A stretch of DNA of 64,000 bases from Girardinichthys multiradiatus. Taxonomy: Eukaryota > Chordata > Actinopteri > Cyprinodontiformes > Goodeidae. The stretch spans positions 39,814,675-39,878,674 of the forward strand of contig NC_061812.1 in the NCBI RefSeq assembly GCF_021462225.1, written 5' to 3'. This document shows positions 24,888 through 38,305 of the stretch, one piece after another. Under the pieces are notes generated by a model. It saw only the letters and a list, made by a program, of their open reading frames with translations, was not told the origin of the DNA and made no database searches. Positions within the stretch are counted from its first letter, which is position 1. Each line of letters opens with the position of its first letter. The position numbers were made by a program, and so were the translations under genes.

Positions 24888-27800
24888 ATGAGCTCCTCAT
24901 CAGCCAACCTTCAAAGCAAACGCCTATCTCGTAAGTCATTTTAAAACTTCTAACTGAATCTGCTTGATCAGGGGAAGATTTTAACCCAGATTTTATTATA
25001 AAAAAAAAAATAGTACTACTATGTGTGTGTGTGTGTGTTTGTGTGTGTGTGTGCGCGCGCGTGCGTGCGTGCATCTATGTTAATCTTTAGTTTACTCTTT
25101 ACATTCAAATGTGGGAATTAAAATTAACTAATGCAAACTATTACCACTAAAATGAAGCTACAGTTACAACTTTTTCTCAAGGGTTTTTAGTATTAATCAG
25201 TCTAAATCAGTCTAAAAGCTACTGGGTTAAAAACCCCCAACCATATTTAGATTATTTTGCTAACCTAGTCCTTTGCCAAATATGAACCGATGTAGAACTA
25301 GATTGATTTCCCATAACTGGGTTGGATTATTGTTCATCCTGGGTTAGGTTTTTAACCTAAAACCTTGTGTAAAAAAAAACGAAGTAATAAATTGTATTTT
25401 TAAATAAGTAATATTGAGGTTTCAATTACTGGTACGTTTTTAGTTAAATTATGCACTAAGAATGATAATCTCACAAAAGTACATTTATTAGCAAACAATT
25501 TTTTACAACAATGAATAACATACAATGATGCACATGTGCCCCAATCTTTTGAAATTTACAGAACTTCTGCTTTATTTATTGAATGTTATTACATGGTTGG
25601 ATTGCTAACCTGGTACTTACATCACTTAACCTCATGCTACACCACGCAGACTCTCAGTGCGCTGACGAAGATTGACACAACTATATGCTAAACTCTGCCA
25701 AAGGTTATTTGACCACTTGAAGGCATTCACAGGGGATTAAGCTTTAAGCCACGAAACGTCCTTTATTTCCTTAAATTTAGAACTATGTAAACATATTTTA
25801 CATATGCCAATGTACATGGTTAGATGAGTAATAGTGTCAAAGCAGCTTTAAATTAATTATTAAATAATGCTACAAAGTGAAAAATAAATTTGTTGAAACA
25901 CAATTACAAGAAAACATTAAGTAGAAAAAAAATATAGCTACTTTACCTACCTATATTGACTGTATGATCAATTGTTTGGTCAAATCTGAATGTTGAACAT
26001 GGCTAGCACTTAGCAGCTAAAACCTGAATGTCATTTAATGTGAACAAACATGTTTTCTAGAGTAAATTAAAATCATTAACACAATCTAATGACTTTTACA
26101 TTACCATCATAAAATTTCCTGTAAAAGGGATTCAGTAAAGTCTGATCAAGTTGTTGTATAGTTGAAAATGGCTGCGTGTGAAGAATGATGAGGGGTTGTG
26201 CTTGTGTCCAACCGAATAAACTAAGTCACAATTTTTTACCCCCTACTTTTTGGTTAAAACTATCCAATGTCTGTCCAAACAGCAAAAACCCAGGATTAGG
26301 TTTAAATAAATACTTCAGCCAGGGAGTGACGATACTTTTTAGTGTGAAGAATAAGCTCCATTTGTGAATCATGCTCACGTGGAAGCCGGTGGGACAGCTT
26401 AGCTAGTGTTTTAAAAGCTGCCTTTGTGCTGATATTATCTGCAGTGACAGACCAAAATGCTTCAAGTGCCAAAAAATGTGAAAGAATGTTGACTCATCAC
26501 TGTAACTCATATTCACCAGTACAAGATGAACAGGTCATACTCTGCACAGGGTTGCGGAGGCATTTACCCTCACACACTCACACAGAGAGATAAAAATGGA
26601 CAGGGACCAAAGCACAACTACAGACAAGGACCTCTTTTTCCTAATGGGATTGTAGCTACAGATCTCATCAGAGCCGACTCACTGCAGTCTGTTTTTAGAG
26701 ACAAAGCGACCCAGATAGGACCTGAAACTGAATCAGTCGCATTGAGTTCAGAAATTTCACGAGACTAAAATGGATCAGGGCCGCGACTCCAGAGAAGGCG
26801 TCTCCCATCTGTTGCCGTGCAAGCTTCACCATGCAGTCTGCTCTATCACGTTTTGATTTTTGTATGAATGAACCAGAGAGATCCATTATGCCATGTTTGG
26901 AGGGAGAGACAGTTCAGCTGTTGAGAGGATGTTAGAGTGTAAAGAGGGTGGAGAATATACTTTTCTCAAATCGTGACGTTTTCAAAGTTCAGAGTTGGAA
27001 TTGGTCCAGGCAATAAGGAGGAAGTTGATGCTGAACGATGCGCATTATAAAGACGATAAAATGTTTAGCATAGGCTTAAAGCATCACTAACATTTCACGC
27101 TGAGGTGTTTATTGGTGTGTGCTATGCTTTTCTCATTATGCATCTCACAGGACACAAAGATCTGTGCAATAAGGGTAAAAAGAAGAATACAACTGAATAG
27201 GCTATTGTGTCTTGCAAAAGTCATTACAACCACAAACTTTAGTTGATCTTCTTGGAATGGAATGTGAAGGCGAAGGAAAGGCCTCTTCCTACTCTTTTTA
27301 CTCATCTGCTGACTTCTGAAGGTGACTACTTGCACTGGATTTTATTTTGAGGTATCAGATTAGAGAAGTGTTGAATATAAATGCAGGCCACACTTTCCAG
27401 ATTTTGATGTTCCAGATGTTTGTATATCATATAAAACCTCTATAGAATACATTGAAGGTTGTGACGTGAAACAATTTGGAAAATTCAAGGGTCAAGAATG
27501 TTATTGTCGTGATCACTGGTCACATGCTATGAAGTGTGCTGAACTGTACTGTTGCACTTAGGCTACATTCACACTACAGGCAAATGCAACCCAGATCCAA
27601 TATTTTTACCTCCCAAAAAAAAAAAAATCAGAATGGTCCCATTTTCTTATTTGGTACTACATTGGATACATATAGGATAGTTTTCAAAGCGTCCACAGTC
27701 TGAACGGTCATGTCACATTTCATTCGACTTTCACGTCATTGTCCTGGCTCTGACTACGCATCCACACACATACTTCTCTACAGAAGTAGCAGTCACTGCT

Positions 27801-30800
27801 CCACAAAAGGTCATTGTAAATAGTCTTGCTCCCTTTTGTCTTACCTGTCTTCATCTTGTTATTATGTGATCATAGTATTGTGAGCTTTAATTGCTCAACA
27901 ACCTAATGATGGCACGGAGACACCAACATCCATTATTACTCCTGTAAACAATCTGCTGCTGTGTGACACATGCGGGTCGCTGTGGGGTTGTGAACCGTTC
28001 AGACTGACGTTTTATGGCGGTCGCATTTAATTTGTAGTTTGAACAACCTCGCAAATAAAATTGCATTTCAGGAATACATTGGAATTGAGCTTCAATACCA
28101 GCAGTGTGAATGTAGCCTTAGTATAACAATACTATCATAACTTAGGACACTGTTGGAGTGTGTAAAGTACTTTAGGACGGCATTTTAAATATAGCAGCCG
28201 TTAAAGGGAATATGACAATAGGTTTGCTCCTGAAAACTCTAAAAACATGTGATAAATGTTTGGCTAAGGGTCTTAAAAAGATTTACCTAAATAATAACTA
28301 GTAATATCAAATAAAATCTTGACCATAGATACTTTTATCGTACTTTTAGTGCAATTCCATTTAGTCATGTGTGGGCAAATCTAGCAGAAATGCTTGTTGT
28401 CAGCTCACACATGAAAGTGAAAGACCCTGATTGCTTTGATCAGGAACCAAGCTGACGCCTGGGTTCAGATTGGGAGATCCCTAATAATAACTGTATTTCT
28501 ATTTTCTAGTCTATCACCAACCAAACAACTATATTCCAATCTGTCAAAACCTATGTTAAATCACTTAAAGCACAGCTGGAGTTTTGGATCATCTAGATCA
28601 TTGCAGGCAAAATGTAAAATTGTTATTAACAAAATAACAGTTGGCACCTTTTCCCAGCAAAGTCTCAAGACATATTTGTATTAATTATTGTTACAGCAAA
28701 GATTACCTGGATCAATGCTTATATTACATTACATCACACATCATAATTACTGTATTGGAAGCAACCAAGTGCTTATTTAATCACTGGGTGTAATTCTGCT
28801 TAACAAGCATGAAGGAACAACTCAGTAAGATACAGATTAACTGAAAAGTTTAAACATTGATGCCTTGTGGATACAGATCAGCTGCACCCATTTTTTTCTC
28901 ACGGGTACCGACACAAACAGAAAGAGATGCAACCTAAAAAAGAAATGCCTCTGGTAAAGACCTGAAGGATTAATCCGCGCTTGGCTATGATGTTTGACCG
29001 TGAGCTTATGACTTTCCCATCCAGAGTTGTGACAATCCTGCACAAGATTCTCACTTGGTTTGAAGCTCCGCCTGTGAATATATAAAAGGCCTTACTTTTA
29101 AAATATTGATGGATAAAATAATGTAATTAAAAATAATGTACTTTTCTGTCAACAGCTTACCTGATTTTAAACTACCAACTGTAATGTGGCTGAAATTAGA
29201 CAAAACTACTTGAAAAAACAGAACACTGCAACCAAATAGCTCATACAGGGCCAGCTCAAGGTTAAACAGGGCACCAACAAAATTTGATTTGGGAACACAC
29301 CAGCCACATAGTTTTAACAGGGTGCTTTTGAGACAGCCTGATAACTACTGAGCCAATGAATTCAATATTGTAAGGTGAGTGTATGACAGTGAGGTGAGTT
29401 AGTTTGGTTTATTTATATGAAACATTAGCACTTGCGATATTTTTTTTGGAAAGTGGATTCTGTGAATAAATTTGAGACTGGGTTAATTCTCCGATTAATG
29501 GATTCCCTTCTGCAGTTATATCCAGTGTGTGGTGCTTCAATAGAGATTAAGTAAAGCCTGTAATAGTTGGTTTAGCTTATATTCACATATGGAAAACAAT
29601 TATTTGTTAACATATATTTACTATCGGTGTCATAATGCGTGATGAGGTAGGACCCAAATGCAGCGCGTAGTGGATAAGATAAGAAGGGTTTAATGAGTCA
29701 GTAACAAACAAGTGACAAACAATAGGTACCAGGGGGCTTAAATACTGAGGGAAGTGGAGTTTGAACTAATGAACTGGGCGGGGAGCTAATCAGGAGAATT
29801 TGAGACAGCTGGGGACCAGGCAACCTAAACAATACAGAAGGAGAATAACTAAATTAACACAAATAAGCAGGGAGTACAGGGAGGTAACCAAAACAAGCAA
29901 GTAAACAATGAGACTGAACTAAAGGACATTAACCTGGGGGAAACAAGATCTATAAGGAAATGTAAACTAAACACATCTAACACACGAAGTAATAAAAACT
30001 AAATAGAAGGAATCTAATTAACATGAATGAATAGAGAAGCACCTGGCTGAGCTGAGAAAATAGACAAACACAAAAACCTAACACAGATAGATCCTTACAT
30101 TCAGCATCAGTTCAGGAGGTAAAACAGAAAACAAACCACAAGGAGAAACTCTGGAAGATAGCAAGAGTTGATAATGTAAGGAACCAGCAGGGAACAATGA
30201 AAACTAGAGAGCTTATAAGCTGAGGGAAGTGGAGTATGGACCAATGAGACAGGGAGGCAGGTAATCAGAGGAAACATGAAACAGGTGTGGACCAGGCTGC
30301 AGGGAACTGAGGAAATATGTTACTATGGAAATGGGAGCTACAGAATGGAGAGACAGAAGGAAAAAACTAAACTAAACTAAAGACAACTCTAGGGAAAGGA
30401 AACCTAAACATAAACTAACATAAATAGTAATTCTAGGAAGAACTAAACAGGGTCATGGGGAAAAGCTAAACTTATGGAAATCAGACCTAAGGAAACCTAT
30501 ATAAATAAAAACCCTAACATCAAACACAAAACTAAATCCAGAAGAACCACCAACTAGACAAAGCAGGGACACGAATAACTAAACTAAAGAGCTAGGCTGG
30601 GAAAGAACAACTAATCTTAAGGGGAACAAGCAACTGGGTAAATAATAACCTTAGGCCAAAGGGAAACTAATAAACTAGAAGAGTGCAGCAAGAACAATTA
30701 ACCTAACAGTAAACAAGCACAGAAACACTAACCGAGAAACTAAACTAGAAAAGCCAAACAAGAAAAGAGAACTGTTCTAATAATAATAATAATAATAACC

Positions 30801-33800
30801 AGAGGAGAAAACCATTCTAAGTAATAAATAAATGAGAAAGCAACCACCAAGGGAACTATAGGCGAGGGGAGAAAGAACTACTAAACTAAGGAGCAGGAGA
30901 GAGAACAAAACTATCAGGATGACAGAAGGAACAAACAAACATAACTACTAAACCCAAAGGAAACACCTAACTGAGAAAGTAAACAAACACAAAACCCAAA
31001 ATGGCAGAACCTGACAATATTAAATTAATTTCCAAAAATCCAATATTACAAAAATAAATTTTATACTTAAAAACTGACCACAAACAATAACAAAACAATG
31101 TGGCATTATTACCGTCGCTGGTCGTGACCTTAAATCTGTGGTCTATGGTTGTTCAGTGTTTTCAGACATGCAGACTGCTGATTCAGAGCTCTCCTGACCA
31201 ACAATGATTTGCTTCAAATAATGTTCTATTGCACAAACAAGGCCAATAGGTAATCTGCAGGAGGGGAGAAATTTGTTGTGTGTTTAGGGGTGCAAGAACA
31301 AAATGTTATTCTGACCTTGCAACTCTGGTTTAGAGGTTCTTGCAGGGTGTTCTTAACCCATATTAAAAGCAAAACCTTTTCTTGTGTGTCATCTGACAAC
31401 TTTTGTTTGATTGGTCAAATATTTAGAAGTGGACAAGCTTCTGCAGTCTTTATACAACTCCAATCTCAAAAAGGTCATAGCGGTTTAGTTGATTTTTACA
31501 TTACTTCATCAATCAGATTGTTTGACTGGAAAGGTTTAGGATGTTCTGTTCGTAGTACATGCTTCAATACACACACTGCCACCTAGAGCTACAATATAAA
31601 CAACTGACTAAACATGACAACAGTTTTTGAGGTTTGTAAACTAGTGTTAGCATAAACTGCTATGACGTTTTTAAGATTGGAGTTGTTTTAGGATGGTTGC
31701 AATCTGCTTTGGTCTTGTTGGATTTTCTGTTAGTTCCAGCCCTCTGTGTAAACTAATCTGGATTTCAGTGGTGGGCATTGTTCTGCTAATCTGTTAAGAG
31801 CTACTAACGAAAAAACTTTTTTTTTTTTTTTTTGCGGATTAGCATTTCTGCTAACTTTGGAAACCATTAGAGGCAGCTTAGCTTCCGCTAATTTATGTTT
31901 CGCCAACTTTAAGTCAGCTGACAAATGTCACAAGTTTGTTTCTTTCTATTGTTGGGATTTCTCGAATAGTCAGCACATCATTGTGTGATACAGCAGCTAC
32001 TAGTTGAAGGAAGTTTTCAATTGCTATGAAGTGTTCAGTTATTCTTCAAGTTAGGGAAGGTGACAGTTATCTTAGCGGTTACTGATAGCATACGCTTCTG
32101 CAAATTTCTTTTATCTGTTTAGCGTTAGCGAAGCTAATATTTTAGTTAGTGGAATATGGGCTAGCGAAGATAACTTTTTGGTTAGTTGTGCTCCCCACTG
32201 CTGGATTTCAACTAAATGAAGAATGGAAGGAGAGTTGTTTACTGCACTGCGTCACATTGCGCATTTAACACTCTTATTTTGTTTCTGTTTTAATGATTGT
32301 TGTGACTTCATAAGTGGGATCTTAGGTTCCTGATACAATGAAGGTTAAGCTGTGCAGCCATACATCAAAACCAGTCACAGCAATCACAGGCAAACCTCAG
32401 GGCTGTGGTCAATAGATGCCCCCTTCTTTTTTGTCTGCTTATCCATGATCACATTGCAACCAATGCAAATCAGTGATGTAAATTTGTCATTTTTCTAATG
32501 ACAAGAACTTTACCACCACTGCCACAGCAGTTGTTGGGAAAGCAGAAGTGGCTACATCCTCTCTAGAGACTCGGAATGGGAGGTTTTCAAAAACTATATG
32601 ATTTGTATTTATTCTTCAAACATTTTCTCCACAATCCTTTCAAGTTTTAATCATTTCTTTACAGTTTTGACTCTAATATTTGTAATTTCAGCAATAGATT
32701 TAACAGCTCTGTCAACTCTGGCAAAGTCAAGATTTTCATAATCCATGATGATACACTCATTTGTTAATTCAAGCATACCAATCATGGTAACCCAGCAGGC
32801 TCTTACCTGTTGGCTTATTCAATTCCAGGTAGTGTTATTAACTTAAAACATTTCAACTGTAAGCTCAGCAAAAATGAAAAATGTCTAAGAGGTTTTATTT
32901 GGTTAAACAAAAAAATCTTCTCATTTCCCTTGATAATGTGAAAATAGCTTTGAGCTTCTTCAAAAGTACAAGAAGAAACAACTGGCACAATTGTGTGGGA
33001 GTTGGTCCCATTAAAAGATGAGGTGTGAGAATTAAATAAGTTAAAGCATTTTGCATGTGCATTGGTGTGAAAATGTACTTGACCCCTTTACTGATTTCTT
33101 CTGTTTCTGCTTTTTTGTTAAACTTAAATGTTTCAGATCATCATTTTGAGCACTGTTTCCAATTAGGGAATTATATGTTGCTTTATGAGATCTTTTAGCT
33201 CACTTCTTTATGTCAGACAGGTTGTATTTAAGTGACTTTTTAATTCTACATGTCTGATAATTGATGATAATGACTGATCATTTAAAGAAATAATGATTAC
33301 TATTCACATGTGGCCTGGATGGTTTGGACAGAAGATGCGATTGTAATTTTTAAAATCTCCTTTTTAGTGTTTATACAGGTTATCTTTCTCTGAAATTAAA
33401 AATTTGTTTCATGAGCTGAAACATTTAAGTGTGCCAAAAAAGTAATAACAGAATAAATGCAAGGGGGCAACTATTTCTTTACAGAACGTTTTGTTTCAAT
33501 ACCTATAACAATTTGAAAACTTCATGCCTCAATTATGCTGGCCCTGCCCCAAAGACCCTGTGCACTTTGCAAAATGCTGTCACTCTGCTGTTCAGTGGTA
33601 ACGATTCTGTGTAAGAGGATTTGCCAGTGCAGTAAACAAACATGGATCAGTGCTTTATCATCTGGTAAAGCCTATTGTGTTAATCAGAACTCAAGACGGT
33701 CTGCTGTTGGACACATGGATAGTAATGGTGCAGGACAATGACCTATAAAATGTCCTGATATTACGGCGTAATGAAGGACGGGCTTCACACGGATGATGTC

Positions 33801-36800
33801 AGTGTTGGTGGATGGTGCGGGACACAGCTTTGTCGACCCAGTGGAAAGACGCACATACGCTACTGTCCAAATGTTTAGGCAGGTATAAAAAAAAATGCTG
33901 TAAACTAAGAATGGTTTCAATATTTGAAGTGTTAATAGTTTATTTTTATCAATCAACAAAACACAGCGAATGAACAGAAGAGGAATCTAAATCAAATGAA
34001 TATTTGATGTCACCACCCTTTGCCTTCAAGACAGCATGAATTCTTCTAGGTACACTTGCACACTGTTTTTGAAGGAACTCAGGAGGTAGGTTATTCCAAA
34101 CATCTTGGAGGGCTAACCACATATCATTTGTTGACGTTGGCTTTCTCAAATTTTCAATTGTACCTATAGGAATTGAAACTTATTTAAAGGCAAAGGGTAG
34201 TAACGCCAATTTTGATGTGATTTAGATTTTTATTTTTTTCACTCACTTTGCATTTAGTAAATTAATTAAGATATGCAATCATTATTTATATTTTAGACAG
34301 CATTCTTAGTTTACAGCGTTTTTCCACACCTGCCTAAAACTTTAGCACACTACTGTATATAACCAAACATCAGTATCTGTCATTAATAATTCACAAATCT
34401 TGCAACCTGATTCTTGTAAACAGGAGCTTTTTAGAGAGGGCAGTAGGTAAACTAACCAAAAATTGAAAGCGAAAGAATCGAATGAACCCAGGAAAACATA
34501 TGTTTAACAGTCTGACTGTTCCACTTTAGTTTAGGGAAGGAGTAAAGTAAATGCAAGCATGCAGTGCAGTCAGATTTTGCCCTCAGATGCTGCTTGATTT
34601 CCTGCATCTCTACCCAGCCTTGTCGCAGTCCGGCAAGCATCCATGAGTGATCAAATCTTTTCTCTATTGGGAAGGACATCTAGTCCAATCACAACCCTGT
34701 GTTTAGAAATCAGCAGGGCAGACTGGCTAACAGGGCCACAGAAAATATATTTCACTCATCACCTAGAATGTAAGAGACTAAAAAGTAAAAGAGTAAAAAG
34801 CTTATATATATATCAATCCTTTATTAAAATTTCATGTCACAATAAAAAAATTGAAAAATCAAACCTTTAATTTTGGGACATTATTGAGTAGGGTTAAAAA
34901 AAATCAACTATACATTTTTTTTTTTTTTTTACAAAATTTGCACAAATGTTGACAACCTATGCAATTCATTAATAATTCCTATGACCAAAGTACTTTTTTT
35001 AATTTTTGTTTTATAATGCTTTAATTATACTTTATTATGCTTTAGCTATCAAATAACCACAAACCTATAGAAAACAGATGAGACAAAATGGGAAAGGAAG
35101 ACCCATTTTTATCTTGTTATCATGTACAGTGAGCAGGATGGTAAAGGTAGGAAAACAAATCTCTCAAAGCTCAGTGTAAGATAACTTGAACAAAGAGCAG
35201 TATCTTTGGGTCACTAAGTCCTAACTACAACTTCGAGAGGCAGCCAAAAAAATCTACATGTTTACATTTCTATCCTTCCATCAGAAATGTAAACATGTAG
35301 AGTTTTCTAAACACTACTGGGACCTTAAGTGGACCCATGTGTTTTGGTCAGACGGGACGGACTGAGCACCCCACTGTTAAATATGGTGGAGAATGAGGGA
35401 AGCTGTAGGCCTGTTTCATTTGTCTTTGAAAGTCACTGGGCCTTTTATCATTTGATGCTAGACTTGACAGTATGTACTGACACAAGAGTTATTTAAACAG
35501 GGATGACTTCACCCAGCTGGGTAAAAAAACCACTTCCCAGAAAATGTCTCAGCTCAGACCGAACCAAAGGAGGAGTGTGGCAAACTATGCTATAATCAAA
35601 GTGGAGAAGGACGTGATGATTCCCAGAGGAGATTTAGTTTAACTTTTAACCAGAGGTTTCAATTCTCCACTGAGAATCCAAAACAGAAAAACATTTCCTC
35701 AGAAGCATTTTTTGTCTTCGCTGCGCTGCCTTGACCCTCCCTCTCTTCGTCACTGGGAGCTTCCTAAGCTCATATTTTCTTTTAGCTCACTGATGGGCCT
35801 AATGGCAGCCTGTGGGCAATACCGAGCACCTCCTATCCCTTCATTTAGCCCAGGGATCAATGCTTTACTGCTGCTGTTTGTGCAGCGGACGCTTCTAAAC
35901 TGCCATCTCAGCGGGCAGTTCCTCAAAAACATGACGGGGGAGGGAAACATGTGACATTCAGACAATAAACAAAGAGTGACCTGATTTTTCTTTTTCATTT
36001 AGGTACGTGTACTTGAAACTGTGCTGTGAGGAGATGATAAGATTTAGTTGAACACTAAATGATCCAACATCATGAAGGGATGATGGATTTTATTTGGTAC
36101 ATGCTATGCTGAGCCCTTTCATGTAGTCAGCCTCATTATGACACTGTTTTTGCGAAAATTCAACGATAGCATAATTCAGGCTGTTCATACTAATCGCAGC
36201 AAAATGCCTTTACACTCCCTCGCAAAGGTATTTACATCTGTTCACTTCAAATTTTGTCATGTTACAACAAACCTTACAATATTTTAGTTTAATTTTATAT
36301 GATAGACCCAACACAAACCAGTGTAAATACAAACCTAATTCCAATGAAGTTGAGACGTTGTGTAACACGTAAAGAAAAACAGAATACAATGATTTACAAA
36401 CCTTGTTACACCTATATTCAACTGAATACAGTAGAAAGACAAGATATTGAATGTTCAGATTGATAAACTTTATCTTTGTTTTTGAAAATATTCACTTATT
36501 TTGAATTTGATGCTTGCAGAACGTTCCAAAAAAACTATCACAAGCAAGGAAGGGGCGAGGTTCACCACATCTTGAGCAACTGCATATTCCAACTTCTTTG
36601 GAATTGATTTGTAAAAGGGAAATGTTCAAGGGGCATGAATACTTTTGTACTGTACTTTTTCCTGGTCACTCTACTTGGAATTTTTTGTGATTTTTAAAGC
36701 TGAATAGCCTTATTCAATATAGCAAATGACTAAAATCCAAATTACCCACTCTTGGAACTTGCGTTGTCTTTAAGAAGAGCAGTCAGTCCCAGTCTGTTAC

Positions 36801-38233
36801 ATCTGTCTTTGTATTTCTCTTGAAAGGGCCCTTCATTTGACTACTGCCTAAGCTGAGGATCTGTGTTTGTCTTTATGTGGGAAGGCAGGGTGGCATTCAG
36901 ACACATCCGGCCTGCTACATCTGTAGAAAAAAAACTTTTTTGTCTGTTCTAGTCATTCTGCATGTCCAGCTGGTCTTATGGACCTCTGATTCTAAAGGCC
37001 CAGGGTGAAAGAGAGGAAGGAAAGAGGGGGACATGGAAAGGGAAAATGACTCAGAAAAGACTGAGTGACTGAAATCTTTCACATTCTACCCTCCTTCTAC
37101 CGTGAAACTAGTGACTCTGTTGTTGTGTGGAGTTGACAAGTAGGCCTATCAGCTGTGGATACTACGACCAAGCTTTTTCTTTGACTGAAGATTTTCCCAC
37201 GTGAGTTCCTGTGGTGCTCAGAGGTCACTGGGTTCGTCCGTGGCCAGGGATGCTGTAACAGTAGAGATGATCTGGTGGGGAAAAAAAGAAAACCTTAGAT
37301 AAGGAAGCAAAATGGAGGATGTACATATGCAGCTAACCTTTAAATGCCCTGTGGTATCAGGCTTAAAGTGGAAACAATCAATGTGTTGATCAGTCAGAGT
37401 ATAAATGGGTGGGAAACAAGCAGCTATATTTAAACCTGTAGCCTTAAAGGGAATCGATATAATCCAGCTCAGGTTAGATGCTGTCCAAAACAAACCCTGT
37501 GTTTTCCCTGGCACAGTACTGTCAGCTGGACACAGTAAACATTTAGAGCCTCTACTTATTGTGTCAGACATCTTGCCTTGTCAGTGCTGCCTCCCTCACA
37601 TCCTGTAAGGGCTCTGAGGAAAACTGCATTTGTGATTGTGTAACAATCAGAGATGTCCCCTAAAAAAATTCTTCACATTAGGTATTTGGCAATACCAAGT
37701 CACAGTCACTATTTCATTAAAAATACAAGTGTATGTATTGATATACGTACTACTTATAAGTTATGGTAAACATAAATAAATAAAAATAACTCTGTCAGCA
37801 TCTCCAAAGAAGAAGAATCTCACTTTCTGAAGGATATTTTTTATCTATCCAGAGTTAACATCACACTTAAAATTAAAAGAGTACATTTTTATACTTTCTC
37901 ATGATTGATATTTATTAAAATGAAAAAATATATCAACATGGAAAATGAACACCTTAACTAAAGCTTATAGAGGAAATAAATTAAGTCTAACATCAACCAG
38001 CAACTAAAAATAAGACTACTATGAATCAGCTAATGACCACTTGCTACTCATTCATTCAAAACAAAACAAAACAAAAGAAAAGACACACACCCACTCAGGG
38101 CTAACATACTTATTTATACACATTTATTTCTACACATATGTTCACTCACCATCATACACACATACAAACGCACACACACACGCACGCACGCACTCTCACA
38201 CACACACACACACACGCACACACACACACACAC

Positions 38234-38305
<72 letters not shown>

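Noticed and set aside
37218..37608. Overlapping sense and antisense frames of 67-117 residues
   Set aside because: Mirror images of each other in an intron; no recognisable motif.
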